Positions 22,392 through 30,935 of a stretch of DNA of 37,207 bases are shown piece by piece. The stretch lies in the NCBI GenBank assembly GCA_017625615.1, contig JAGAKP010000028.1:1-37207 (forward strand), given 5' to 3'. A model generated the notes under the pieces. It searched no databases and had not been told where the DNA came from. It was given only the letters and a program-made list of their open reading frames with translations. The translations under genes were made by a program, and so were the position numbers. Every line of letters starts with the position of its first letter. Position 1 is the stretch's first letter. Source of the stretch: Clostridia bacterium. Lineage in GTDB: Bacteria > Bacillota > Clostridia > Oscillospirales > CAG-382.

Positions 22392-23455
22392 TATTCCTTC
22401 TCCCCTATAATTTCCTTAACCGCTTTTACAAATGCTTCCATCTGCTCTTTTGTGCCGATAGTTATACGGTTGTAATCCTTTATTCTTTCTGCGCCGAAGT
22501 GCCGTACGAGAATGCCTTTTTTCTTTAAAAGCGCGTACATATCCTCGCCTCTTACGGCGTCCGTCTTTGCAAAAATAAAGTTCGCGTCGCTTTCAAGCAC
22601 AGTAAAGGATAGCTTTTCAAGCTCTTTTTTCGTCCATTCCCGTGTTGAGATTATCTCTGCGCACCTTTCGCGGTAGTATTCCTCCGCATCAACGGTGGCT
22701 TCGCCAAGGGTTGCGGTAAGACGGTTTACGTTGTAAGGATTGGTGGAGTACTTTATCTTTTCAAGGTCGGCAATAATACCCTCGGGACCTATAGCATATC
22801 CCAATCTTCCACCCGCAAGACAGCGGGATTTTGAGAAGGTGCGTACTACCAACAGATTATCGTATTTTTCCGTCAGCCTATAACAGCTTTCACCGCCGAA
22901 ATCCACGTAAGCCTCGTCGATGACCACCACCGTGTCGGGGTTGGTCTTTACGATCTCTTCGATCTGCCAAAGAGGAATACTCATTCCCGTGGGCGCGTTG
23001 GGATTTGCAATTACCACCAAACGGCCCTTTCCGATGTAATCCTCGTAATCCACGGAAAAATCCTCTTTTAATGGTATTTGCTGTGCATCAACACCGTGCA
23101 ACTGTGCAAAGACCTTGTAAAATCCGTAGGTTATATCGGGAAAACAAGCACCCTTGTCCTTGCCGAAGGCGAAAAAGGCAAAGTTCAGTATATCGTCCGA
23201 ACCGTTGGAAACAAAAATGTTTTCCGCCTTAACGCCGTACAATGCGGCAAGCTTTTCCTTAAGCACCTTGCAGGTAGGGTCGGAATACAGCCTCAAAAGG
23301 CTAACGTCCTCACCGCTCAAGGCGCTTATAACCTGCGGAGCGGGAGGGTAGGGGGATTCGTTTGTATTCAGCTTTATATAGTCCATATCCCTCGGCTGTT
23401 CACCGGGGACGTAAGCATCCATATCGTTATAACGCTTGCTCAGATAACGGCTCAT
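22391..23455 (-). CDS. hisC: HisC: histidinol-phosphate aminotransferase
   Basis: HisC transfers the amino group of glutamate to imidazole acetol phosphate with pyridoxal phosphate. The 354-residue fold-type I enzyme shows K-L-N-T-N-E-S-P-Y-P-P near the start. N-P-N-A-P-T-G at 151-157, D-E-A-Y-V-D-F near 180 and the PLP lysine K209 in R-T-F-S-K-S-R follow. The position between hisD and hisB supports HisC over a general aspartate aminotransferase. Confidence 0.95.
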   Translation of the reverse strand: MSRYLSKRYNDMDAYVPGEQPRDMDYIKLNTNESPYPPAPQVISALSGEDVSLLRLYSDPTCKVLKEKLAALYGVKAENIFVSNGSDDILNFAFFAFGKDKGACFPDITYGFYKVFAQLHGVDAQQIPLKEDFSVDYEDYIGKGRLVVIANPNAPTGMSIPLWQIEEIVKTNPDTVVVIDEAYVDFGGESCYRLTEKYDNLLVVRTFSKSRCLAGGRLGYAIGPEGIIADLEKIKYSTNPYNVNRLTATLGEATVDAEEYYRERCAEIISTREWTKKELEKLSFTVLESDANFIFAKTDAVRGEDMYALLKKKGILVRHFGAERIKDYNRITIGTKEQMEAFVKAVKEIIGEKE

Positions 23456-23458
23456 TTT

Positions 23459-24733
23459 CTATTCCTCTGTACGTACCGTAACACTTCTTGCGTGTGCCTC
23501 CAGACCTTCCTTCCGCGCGAAATAAGCAATTTTTGCGGCAGAATCGGCAAGTGCATCCTTCGTGTAATATGTGTACTGTGTCTTTTTAACGAAATCATCA
23601 ACGGAAAGAGGGCTTGAAAACCGTGCACTTCCTCCCGTGGGCAACGTGTGGTTGGGTCCTGCGAAATAGTCGCCCAACGCTTCGGGACAGTTCCTTCCCA
23701 TAAAGATGGAGCCTGCATTCGTAACTCTGTCAAGTATATCGAAGGGGTTGTCAACCATCAGCTCAAGATGCTCGGGTGCTATCTCGTTGGATACCGCAAT
23801 GGCGTCTTCAAGACTTTCCGTTACTATAATTTTTCCGTTGTTATCAACGGATCTTCTTGCAATCTCGTGTCGGGGAAGGGTTTCAAGCTGTTTTTCTATT
23901 TCTGCCTGAACCTTCAAGGCAAGCTCCATACTGTCCGTTACCAGCACTGCACTTGCGTTGACGTCGTGCTCTGCCTGCGAAAGAAGATCGGCCGCCGCGT
24001 GTGCGGGCACGCTGTTTCCGTCTGCGATTATAAGTATTTCGCTGGGTCCCGCTATCATATCAATGGAGACCTGTCCGTATACCTGCTTTTTCGCCTCTGC
24101 GACGAATGCGTTGCCGGGACCCACTATTTTATCAACCTTGGGAATAGTCTCCGTACCGTATGCAAGCGCGGCAATAGCCTGAGCACCGCCGGTCTTAAAG
24201 ATGCGGTCAACTCCCGCTATCTTTGCCGCCGCAAGTATTACGGGGTTTACCTTTCCGTCCTTGCCGGGGGGAGTGGTCATCACGATCTGAGGACATCCTG
24301 CAATAAAAGCGGGAATACTATCCATAAGCACCGTGGAGGGATACGCCGCAGTACCGCCGGGCACGTAAAGACCTACCTTTTCAATGGGTGTCACCTTCTG
24401 ACCCATAACGATACCCTTGCTTTCGCTTATAATAAAGCTGTTGCGCACCTGCTTTTGGTGGAAAGCCCGTATGTTGGCGGCGGCTTCACGGAGAATTTCC
24501 AGAAATTCCTTGTCAACTGCTTCAAAGGCTTCTTCTATCTCCGTCTCGGTCACCTCAAGGCTTTGAAGGAAAACCTTGTCAAACCGCTCGGTATATTCAA
24601 TGACCGCACCGTCACCATTTTTGCGTACGTTGTCAATTATCTCCGCAACCGCATCGGATACGTTCCCTATATATTCCTGCCGCTCAAATATCTTGTCGGC
24701 GGGTATTTTTCCGTATTCAAGTATCTTTATCAT
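23459..24733 (-). CDS. hisD: HisD: histidinol dehydrogenase
   Basis: HisD is a zinc enzyme that oxidises histidinol to histidine through histidinal using two NAD. The 424-residue product is full length and shows the conserved Y-V-P-G-G-T-A-A-Y-P-S-T region, G-P-G-N-A-F-V-A-E-A-K-K, I-D-M-I-A-G-P-S-E, A-P-E-H-L-E, and G-P-N-H-T-L-P-T-G-G near the C-terminus. It starts immediately after the hisG stop with no spacer. Confidence 0.97.
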   Translation of the reverse strand: MIKILEYGKIPADKIFERQEYIGNVSDAVAEIIDNVRKNGDGAVIEYTERFDKVFLQSLEVTETEIEEAFEAVDKEFLEILREAAANIRAFHQKQVRNSFIISESKGIVMGQKVTPIEKVGLYVPGGTAAYPSTVLMDSIPAFIAGCPQIVMTTPPGKDGKVNPVILAAAKIAGVDRIFKTGGAQAIAALAYGTETIPKVDKIVGPGNAFVAEAKKQVYGQVSIDMIAGPSEILIIADGNSVPAHAAADLLSQAEHDVNASAVLVTDSMELALKVQAEIEKQLETLPRHEIARRSVDNNGKIIVTESLEDAIAVSNEIAPEHLELMVDNPFDILDRVTNAGSIFMGRNCPEALGDYFAGPNHTLPTGGSARFSSPLSVDDFVKKTQYTYYTKDALADSAAKIAYFARKEGLEAHARSVTVRTEE

Positions 24734-25366
24734 TTATTTTTCCACCTGTTCTGCCATTTTCTCAACGATATTACGTATCAGCCCGTTTTTGAACTTGTAT
24801 CCCGCCTTGTTGGCAATAAGTCTTGCGCTTATGGGGACGATATCCTCAACCACCACCAGCCCGTTGGCTTTCAGCGTGCTTCCCGTTTCAACGATATCCA
24901 CGATAACGTCGGACAGTCCCAGCAGGGGAGCAAGCTCAATGGAGCCGTTAAGATTGATTATATCAATATCTCTGCACTTTTTATCGTAAAAGCACTGAGC
25001 TATATAAGGAAACTTTGTTGCAACTCGCAGAGTAGACTCGCGGGAATCGGCAAAGTCCTGCTTTGCCGCAACAGCCATACGGCATTTTCCCATATTCAGA
25101 TCAAGTAATTCGTATACGTCGGGACGGTATTCAAGTAAAATATCCTTTCCCGCAACGCCGATATCCGCCGCGCCACGTTCAACGTATATGGCTACGTCGG
25201 AGGGCTTCACCCAGAAATAACGTATGGATTTCTCTTCGTTTTCAAAAACGAGCTTTCTGTTTACCTCTTCAATGGCGGGACACTCGTATCCTGCCGCCTT
25301 GAACATATTGTACACCTTTTCACCAAGTCTTCCCTTGGGTAGTGCTACGTTAACTACGGTCTTCAA
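24734..25366 (-). CDS. hisG: HisG: ATP phosphoribosyltransferase catalytic subunit (short form)
   Basis: HisG makes phosphoribosyl-ATP from ATP and PRPP, the committed step. The 210-residue product is the short form lacking the C-terminal regulatory domain, which needs HisZ for activity and histidine feedback. Motifs include V-A-L-P-K-G-R-L-G near the start and the PRPP loop V-D-I-V-E-T-G-S-T-L-K. It overlaps hisZ by 17 bases, which fits co-translation of the two subunits. Confidence 0.96.
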   Translation of the reverse strand: MKTVVNVALPKGRLGEKVYNMFKAAGYECPAIEEVNRKLVFENEEKSIRYFWVKPSDVAIYVERGAADIGVAGKDILLEYRPDVYELLDLNMGKCRMAVAAKQDFADSRESTLRVATKFPYIAQCFYDKKCRDIDIINLNGSIELAPLLGLSDVIVDIVETGSTLKANGLVVVEDIVPISARLIANKAGYKFKNGLIRNIVEKMAEQVEK

Positions 25367-26450
25367 TCAGTGTCACCTCGCCTTTCTCGTATCGGTAAAG
25401 CTTTTTGTAGGGTCGGTTTTCGGGAAGGGAAGCGGTAACCAGCACACTGCCGTCCTTTGCAAAGCCTTCGCTTATCTCAATAAGCCTTGCATCAAATCCG
25501 TTTTCATAAAGAATTACGGCGTCAAGTGGGGAAACCGACTTGTTCTCAAGCCGCTCAAGCATATCGGTGTATACCGCAAAGCCGATAGCCTTGCTTTTTC
25601 TTCCCATTTTTTTAAGAAGCTTATCATACTGTCCGCCGGAAAGAATACCTGCGGGCAAGCCCTCAATATATCCCTTGAAAACCACACCGCTGTAATATTT
25701 GAGGTCGTTTCCAACGGAAAAATCAATGCTTATTCTGTCACCGAATCCGCATTTTTCAAGTATCTCGCAGAGAAGCACGAGCTCGTTCAGCGCAGCTATT
25801 TCCTTTTCCTCGGTAAGTAGGGGATTAAGGGAATTGATAACCGACTTGGGCTGACCGCTGTAATCTATGAGCGCGTTCAGCTTTTTGATTTCCTTTTCGT
25901 CAATACCCTCGTCTATGCACATAGCAGTAAGCTCGTGGCTGTTTTTGCTTTGCAGATATTGGGAAGCGCTTTCAACTCCCTTTTGGGAAAGTCCGCTGTT
26001 CTTAAGCAACGCGCTTATAAGTCCCATATGAGAGATATCAAGTAAATAATTATCCGAAATAAGTGCAAGGCTTTTTGCCGCAAGAAGCACAACCTCCGCT
26101 ATCTCGTATCCTCCAAGATCGCCTATACACTCAAGACCCGTCTGCATTATCTCGCGGAAGGAAGAATTTCCCGTATAAACTCTGTATACGTTTTCGTTGT
26201 AGTATACCTTTTGGGTTTCGCCTTTGACGTCGGGCGCGTTCTTTATAATGGAGAGGGTTACGTCGGGCTTTAAGGCAAGCAGTCTTCCGCTTCTGTCGGT
26301 AAAGGTAATTACCTCGTCGGAAACGAGGAAATCCTTGTTGTTGACGTACAGATCGTATTCTTCAAACCTGCTCATCTTGTAACGGGAATACCCGTATTTT
26401 TCATATAATTCACGCAGAGCGAAAACCGCCTGCTCATCACGTTTCATCAT
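25350..26450 (-). CDS. hisZ: HisZ: ATP phosphoribosyltransferase regulatory subunit
   Basis: HisZ is a catalytically dead relative of histidyl-tRNA synthetase that assembles with short HisG. The 366-residue product has the class II synthetase core, with L-K-P-D-V-T-L-S-I and a late A-G-I-L-S-G-G-Q-Y-D-K-L. It lacks the anticodon-binding domain of true HisS and is shorter. Genetic linkage and overlap with hisG confirm the assignment. Its start overlaps the yerC stop by 4 bases (ATGA). Confidence 0.94.
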   Translation of the reverse strand: MMKRDEQAVFALRELYEKYGYSRYKMSRFEEYDLYVNNKDFLVSDEVITFTDRSGRLLALKPDVTLSIIKNAPDVKGETQKVYYNENVYRVYTGNSSFREIMQTGLECIGDLGGYEIAEVVLLAAKSLALISDNYLLDISHMGLISALLKNSGLSQKGVESASQYLQSKNSHELTAMCIDEGIDEKEIKKLNALIDYSGQPKSVINSLNPLLTEEKEIAALNELVLLCEILEKCGFGDRISIDFSVGNDLKYYSGVVFKGYIEGLPAGILSGGQYDKLLKKMGRKSKAIGFAVYTDMLERLENKSVSPLDAVILYENGFDARLIEISEGFAKDGSVLVTASLPENRPYKKLYRYEKGEVTLIEDRS

Positions 26451-26743
26451 TTGCTTTCACCTGCTTTTTTGAGTCTGTCCAAGGCTATGCGGTAACCGTC
26501 ACCGTTATGCAGACATTTGCTTACACGGCATATCGTTGCGGAGCTTGCGCCGGTGTCCTCGGAAACGTCGTTGTAGTTTCTGCCTTCATCAAGCTGACGG
26601 GCTACCAAAAACCTTTGAGACATTGCCTCAAGCTCCTTAGGGGTGCACACGTCTTTAAAAAATTTATAGCATTCATCCTCGTTCTTAAGAGTAAGCATCG
26701 CCGCAAAAAGCGCGTCTGTATCGGGGCAGTGAATATCCTTCAT
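26447..26743 (-). CDS. YerC-type TrpR-related transcriptional regulator
   Basis: The 98-residue product has the TrpR/YerC fold: F-F-K-D-V-C-T-P-K-E-L-E-A-M-S-Q-R-F near residues 30-47, then the helix-turn-helix Y-N-D-V-S-E-D-T-G-A-S-S-A-T-I-C-R-V-S. I place the start at 26743, which has AAAGGTG 7 bases upstream. An in-frame ATG at 26773 overlaps the promoter -10, so it would not be transcribed. TrpR-family regulators of his genes (HisR/YerC) have been proposed for Firmicutes. As first gene of the his operon, with a palindrome in the promoter, it is likely an autoregulated histidine-responsive repressor. Confidence 0.87.
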   Translation of the reverse strand: MKDIHCPDTDALFAAMLTLKNEDECYKFFKDVCTPKELEAMSQRFLVARQLDEGRNYNDVSEDTGASSATICRVSKCLHNGDGYRIALDRLKKAGESK

Positions 26744-26771
26744 ATCGGTACACCTTTCAATAATTTTTGCC

Positions 26772-26800
26772 ATTGTAGCACTTTATCGCGCTAAAGTCAA
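26772..26800 (-). promoter_or_regulatory. his operon promoter
   Basis: On the minus strand TTGACT (26800-26795) and TACAAT (26777-26772) are 17 bp apart. Transcription should begin near 26765, leaving a leader of about 20 bases, too short for a T-box or attenuator. Confidence 0.85.
26780..26797. promoter_or_regulatory. Palindromic operator candidate in the his promoter
   Basis: ACTTTA-N6-TAAAGT is a perfect 6-bp inverted repeat with a GC-rich centre (TCGCGC). It fills most of the spacer between -35 and -10 and overlaps the -35. Size and position suit a small dimeric repressor such as the YerC-type protein encoded just downstream. Confidence 0.6.
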
Positions 26801-26874
26801 TACCAAAATGACAAATATTATGTTTTATACAATTTTTTGTTTAAATATACAGCAATTCCGTGTAAATTAACATC

Positions 26875-26903
26875 TTGATTTTTGCTCGCATTAGCAATAT
26901 AAT
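26875..26903 (+). promoter_or_regulatory. proBAC-ilvE promoter
   Basis: TTGATT (26875-26880), 17-bp spacer, TATAAT (26898-26903). The spacer contains a 5-bp inverted repeat TTGCT-N6-AGCAA (26882-26897). It diverges from the his promoter, with 74 bp between the two -35 elements. Confidence 0.75.
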
Positions 26904-26932
26904 TAAGATGAAGAAATTTTCGGAGGCACGTT

Positions 26933-27706
26933 ATGCGTATAGTTATAAAGATCGGCACCAGCACCTTGGCTCATCCCACGGGACATCTCAATATCCGCAG
27001 GGTGGAGGAGATGTGCAAGATCATCAGCGATATGAAAAATGCGGGCAACAGCATCATACTCGTGTCCTCGGGCGCTATCGGAATGGGTGTCGGCAAGCTC
27101 GGACTTCGCAGCCGTCCCTCGGATATTCCCACCAAGCAGGCGGCAGCCGCCGTCGGTCAGTGCGAACTGATGTATACCTACGACAGAATTTTCAGCCAAT
27201 ACCACCATACCGTTGCACAGCTTCTTATTACGGGCGAGGACGTTAAGAATGAGATCCGCCACGGTAATTTCAATAATACCCTTGAGCGCTTGCTTGAGCT
27301 CAATGCCATCCCCATCATAAACGAAAACGATACCGTCGCTACCGATGAAATAGTCATAGGCGATAACGATACCCTGGCGGCAATAGTCGCTCAGTCGGTC
27401 AAGGCGGATAAGCTTATACTGCTTTCCGATATAGACGGTCTGTACACGGCGGACCCTCATACCGATCCCGACGCGAAGCTTATCTCCGTCGTAAACCGAA
27501 TTGACGAAAAGCTTTGCGCCTTGGCAGGCGGCACCGCCTCGGATCAGGGCACGGGCGGTATGAAAACAAAAATACAAGCGGCAAAAATATGTATGGAATG
27601 CGGCTGTGATATGGTCATAACCAACGGAAACCGGCCTGAGTATCTCTACGATATTCTTGACGGCAAAATGGTCGGCACCACTTTTACGGAGAAAAATCTA
27701 TGTTAA
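26933..27706 (+). CDS. proB: ProB: glutamate 5-kinase without PUA domain
   Basis: ProB phosphorylates glutamate to gamma-glutamyl phosphate, the first and feedback-inhibited step of proline synthesis. The 257-residue product is an amino-acid kinase domain only. K-I-G-T-S-T-L near the start, V-S-S-G-A-I-G-M-G, N-E-N-D-T-V-A, L-L-S-D-I-D-G-L-Y and G-T-G-G-M-K-T-K-I-Q-A-A are present. The C-terminal PUA domain of the 367-residue E. coli enzyme is absent, a known short variant. CGGAGG precedes the ATG. It overlaps proA by 7 bases. Confidence 0.96.
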   Translation: MRIVIKIGTSTLAHPTGHLNIRRVEEMCKIISDMKNAGNSIILVSSGAIGMGVGKLGLRSRPSDIPTKQAAAAVGQCELMYTYDRIFSQYHHTVAQLLITGEDVKNEIRHGNFNNTLERLLELNAIPIINENDTVATDEIVIGDNDTLAAIVAQSVKADKLILLSDIDGLYTADPHTDPDAKLISVVNRIDEKLCALAGGTASDQGTGGMKTKIQAAKICMECGCDMVITNGNRPEYLYDILDGKMVGTTFTEKNLC

Positions 27707-28950
27707 ATATGCTAACTGAGGCGAAAAAGGCAAAAGCGTCCGTTTCCGCCCTTACAACCCAACAAAAAAATAACGCCCTTCTCCAAATGGCGGCTTCTCT
27801 TCGCGAAAACGAAGCGTCTATTCTTTCCGCAAACGAAGCGGATATGAAGGCGGCGGAGGGAAAGATCCCCACCGTTATGCTTGACAGACTTATGCTCAAT
27901 TCCGCCCGCATAAACGGTATGGCAAAGGGAATAGAGGACGTTGTCAACCTGCCGGACCCCGTGGGTCATATACTTGATACCTACGTCCGTGAGGATGGAC
28001 TTAATATCCAAAAGGTGTCCGTTCCCGTAGGCGTTATCGCCATTATTTACGAAAGCCGTCCCAACGTCACCAGCGATGCCGCCGCCCTTGCGTTAAAGAG
28101 CGGTAACGTGTGCATCCTCCGTTCGGGAAAGGAAGCCTTCAACACTGCACGCGCTATAGTTGACGCTTTGCGAAAGGGACTTGTAAAAGCAGGCGTTACC
28201 GAAAACGCGGTAAACCTCGTTTCCGATCCCTCCCGTGACAGCGCAACCGCTCTTATGACAGCCAACGGCTACGTCGATATGCTCATTCCCCGCGGCGGTG
28301 CGGGACTTATAAACGCCTGCGTACGTCAGGCAACCGTTCCCTGCATTGCTACGGGTACGGGAATATGCCATATTTACGTAGAGAAATCTGCAGACCTTAA
28401 TATGGCGCTGGATATTATAGAAAACGCAAAAACAAGCCGACCCAGCGTATGCAACGCCGAGGAGGTACTGCTTGTTGATACCGATATAGCAGACGAATTT
28501 TTGCCTATGCTGCATAAACGCCTCGTTACCGAAAGAGCGGAAAATGGAGTTACACCCGTTGAGCTCCGACTTGATGAGATTTCGGCGGGCATAATAGACG
28601 GAACGAGGGCATCGGAAACCGATTTCGATACCGAATTTCTCGATTATATACTTGCAATCAAATGCGTAAGCGGTACCGAGGAGGCGGTGGCACACATATC
28701 CGCTCACTCCACGGGACACAGCGAAGCGATGATCAGCACCGACGAAGAAAAACAGCGTCTTTTTGCTTCTGCAGTTGACAGTGCAGCTGTATATATCAAC
28801 GCTTCCACCCGCTTTACCGACGGCGGTGAGTTCGGCTTGGGCTGTGAAATGGGTATATCCACCCAAAAGCTTCACGCCCGCGGTCCTATGGGACTTAAGG
28901 AGCTTACCACCTATAAATACGTCGTCCGCGGCAACGGACATATAAGATAG
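27700..28950 (+). CDS. proA: ProA: gamma-glutamyl phosphate reductase
   Basis: ProA reduces gamma-glutamyl phosphate to glutamate semialdehyde with NADPH. The 416-residue aldehyde-dehydrogenase-fold enzyme has P-V-G-V-I-A-I-I-Y-E-S-R-P-N-V-T near 109, L-R-S-G-K-E-A near 140, I-P-R-G-G at 196 and the catalytic Cys251 in R-P-S-V-C-N-A-E-E. The start at 27700 overlaps proB; a second in-frame ATG lies 9 bases on. The labile product of ProB is probably handed over directly, which fits the overlap. Confidence 0.96.
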   Translation: MLNMLTEAKKAKASVSALTTQQKNNALLQMAASLRENEASILSANEADMKAAEGKIPTVMLDRLMLNSARINGMAKGIEDVVNLPDPVGHILDTYVREDGLNIQKVSVPVGVIAIIYESRPNVTSDAAALALKSGNVCILRSGKEAFNTARAIVDALRKGLVKAGVTENAVNLVSDPSRDSATALMTANGYVDMLIPRGGAGLINACVRQATVPCIATGTGICHIYVEKSADLNMALDIIENAKTSRPSVCNAEEVLLVDTDIADEFLPMLHKRLVTERAENGVTPVELRLDEISAGIIDGTRASETDFDTEFLDYILAIKCVSGTEEAVAHISAHSTGHSEAMISTDEEKQRLFASAVDSAAVYINASTRFTDGGEFGLGCEMGISTQKLHARGPMGLKELTTYKYVVRGNGHIR

Positions 28951-28960
28951 GAGAAATATT

Positions 28961-29749
28961 ATGAAATACGGATTTATCGGATGCGGTAATATGGGAAGAG
29001 CGGTTGCCTTCGCTCTTTCAAAGAACACTACCGATTTCGCGGTTACCGACCGCTCGGGTAAAGCAAAGGGAGACGCTGAGCTCCTTCTGGGCTGTAAATA
29101 TACCGATATAAATACCATAGCAAGGGAATGTGAAAACATATTTCTTTGTGTAAAGCCGCAGATGATGGGCGATATGCTTGCGGGAATTTCAGAGATCCTT
29201 AAAGAAAAAAAGCCCGTGCTCATAACTATGGCGGCGGGACTTACTATGGAAAAAATATGTGAAATGGTGGGCGAAAAGCTTCCCGTTATCCGCATAATGC
29301 CCAATACCCCCGTGCTTGTGGGAAAGGGCGTTATCCTCTATTGCGGAAACGACCTCGTTCCGGATGAGCTTTTGGAGGAATTCGTATCCGACCTCAGCCA
29401 CGCAGGCAAGTTTGATCAATTGCCCGAAAAGCTTTTTGATGCGGCTACTTCCTTAACGGGATGCGGTCCTGCTTACGCGTATATGTTTGTGGAAGCCCTT
29501 GCCGACGGCGCGGTATCCTGCGGAGTTCCCAGACAGAAAGCCGTTGAATACGCCGCAAATATGCTTATCGGCGCGGCAGAAATGGTTTTGCAGACCAATC
29601 TTCACCCCGGCGACCTCAAGGATGCGGTATGCTCTCCCGGCGGAAGCACCATAGCAGGCGTTCGCGCTCTTGAACGGAACGGATTCCGCGGTGCGGTTAT
29701 AGATTGTATCGTTGCCGCAAACGAGAAAAATAAAGAATTAGGTAAATAA
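28961..29749 (+). CDS. proC: ProC: pyrroline-5-carboxylate reductase
   Basis: ProC reduces 1-pyrroline-5-carboxylate to proline. The 262-residue product has an N-terminal Rossmann motif G-F-I-G-C-G-N-M-G. M-P-N-T-P near residue 124, G-C-G-P-A-Y near 167 and the C-terminal signature S-P-G-G-S-T-I-A-G-V-R-A-L-E follow. It starts 10 bases after proA with GGAG upstream. Confidence 0.96.
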   Translation: MKYGFIGCGNMGRAVAFALSKNTTDFAVTDRSGKAKGDAELLLGCKYTDINTIARECENIFLCVKPQMMGDMLAGISEILKEKKPVLITMAAGLTMEKICEMVGEKLPVIRIMPNTPVLVGKGVILYCGNDLVPDELLEEFVSDLSHAGKFDQLPEKLFDAATSLTGCGPAYAYMFVEALADGAVSCGVPRQKAVEYAANMLIGAAEMVLQTNLHPGDLKDAVCSPGGSTIAGVRALERNGFRGAVIDCIVAANEKNKELGK

Positions 29750-29763
29750 ATCAGAGGTATAAC

Positions 29764-30789
29764 ATGGAAAAAAAGAACATAGATTGGTCAAATATCGGCT
29801 TCGGCTACGTACAGACTGACCTTCGCTACGTATCCAACTATAAAAACGGCGCTTGGGACGACGGCTGTCTCACCGAGGACGCAACCATTACCATGAACGA
29901 GTGTGCCTGCGTGCTTCAGTACGCGCAGACCTGCTTCGAGGGACTTAAGGCGTACACCACCGTTGACGGAAGAATCGTCTGCTTCCGTCCCGACCTTAAC
30001 GCATCCCGTATGGCAGATTCCTGCCGCCGTATGAAGATGCCCGTTTTCCCCGAGGACAGATTTGTTGATGCAGTCGTTCAGACGGTAAAAGCAAACGCCG
30101 CGTGGGTTCCTCCCTACGGATCGGGCGCTTCTCTCTATCTCCGTCCTTATATGTTCGGCTACGATTCCATTATCGGAGTTAAGCCCGCAAACGAATTTCA
30201 GTTCCGTATATTCGCTACTCCCGTAGGTCCTTATTTCAAGGGCGGCGTACGACCTCTTACTCTCCGCGTTTCCGATTATGACCGTGCCGCTCCCCGCGGA
30301 ACGGGACATATCAAGGCGGGACTCAACTATGCAATGAGCCTTTACGCCATCGTTGACGCCCACGAGCAGGGCTACGATGAAAACGTATACCTTGATTCCG
30401 CTACCCGCACTCATATCGAGGAAACGGGCGGAGCAAATATTATCTTCGTCACCAAGGACGGTAAATTGGTAACTCCCAAGTCGGATACCATTCTCCCTTC
30501 CATTACGAGACGCTCTCTGTTACAGGTCGCAAAGGATTACCTCGGTATGGAGGTAGAGGAGAGGGAAGTGGCTCTTTCCGAAATATCCGATTTTGCCGAG
30601 TGCGGTCTCTGCGGTACTGCGGCAGTTATCTCTCCCGTAGGAAAGATAGTGGATCACGGCAAGGAGATATGCTTCAATATCGGCGAAAGCGGTATGGGCG
30701 ACACCGTAAAGAAGCTTTACGATACTCTTACCGGCATCCAGATGGGCAAGCTCACACCTCCTGCGGGCTGGGTAAAGGTTATTGAATAA
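29764..30789 (+). CDS. ilvE: IlvE: branched-chain amino acid aminotransferase
   Basis: IlvE interconverts leucine, isoleucine and valine with their 2-oxo acids using glutamate/2-oxoglutarate. The 341-residue fold-type IV PLP enzyme has Q-T-C-F-E-G-L-K-A-Y near 55, the PLP lysine K184 in G-T-G-H-I-K-A-G-L-N-Y, E-E-T-G-G-A-N near 219 and a late G-T-A-A-V-I-S-P. Length and motifs fit the group II (long, eukaryote-like) IlvE. It lies 14 bases after proC, so it is read with the proline genes rather than with the ilv/leu operon 220 bases on. No clear terminator follows it. Confidence 0.93.
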   Translation: MEKKNIDWSNIGFGYVQTDLRYVSNYKNGAWDDGCLTEDATITMNECACVLQYAQTCFEGLKAYTTVDGRIVCFRPDLNASRMADSCRRMKMPVFPEDRFVDAVVQTVKANAAWVPPYGSGASLYLRPYMFGYDSIIGVKPANEFQFRIFATPVGPYFKGGVRPLTLRVSDYDRAAPRGTGHIKAGLNYAMSLYAIVDAHEQGYDENVYLDSATRTHIEETGGANIIFVTKDGKLVTPKSDTILPSITRRSLLQVAKDYLGMEVEEREVALSEISDFAECGLCGTAAVISPVGKIVDHGKEICFNIGESGMGDTVKKLYDTLTGIQMGKLTPPAGWVKVIE

Positions 30790-30825
30790 TTATTTCAAAA
30801 CGTAGCATAATATTTCGTTTCCCCC

Positions 30826-30861
30826 TTGACATACCTTTTGTTGAATGTTATAATCATTCAA
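30826..30861 (+). promoter_or_regulatory. ilvA-leu operon promoter with a palindromic operator
   Basis: TTGACA (30826-30831), 17-bp spacer and TATAAT (30849-30854) are a perfect consensus. TTGAATG (30841-30847) and CATTCAA (30855-30861) form a perfect 7-bp inverted repeat centred on the -10. A repressor bound there would block RNA polymerase. The cognate regulator is not in the window, and the site does not look like a CodY box. Confidence 0.8.
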
Positions 30862-30935
30862 TAATATAAAATGCGTAACCTTTTTTAATTTCACGGCAAA
30901 CAGAACGGTATCACTTAATTTTTATTCATTAGCTG

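Noticed and set aside
23648..25108. 486-codon plus-strand frame opposite hisD/hisG
   Set aside because: The minus strand encodes intact HisD and HisG; the opposite frame has no motif or start signal.
26744..26773. Upstream ATG for the YerC-type regulator
   Set aside because: It overlaps the -10 box of the his promoter and would precede the transcription start.
28093..29304. 403-codon minus-strand frame opposite proA/proC
   Set aside because: ProA and ProC are unambiguous on the plus strand; this is their shadow.
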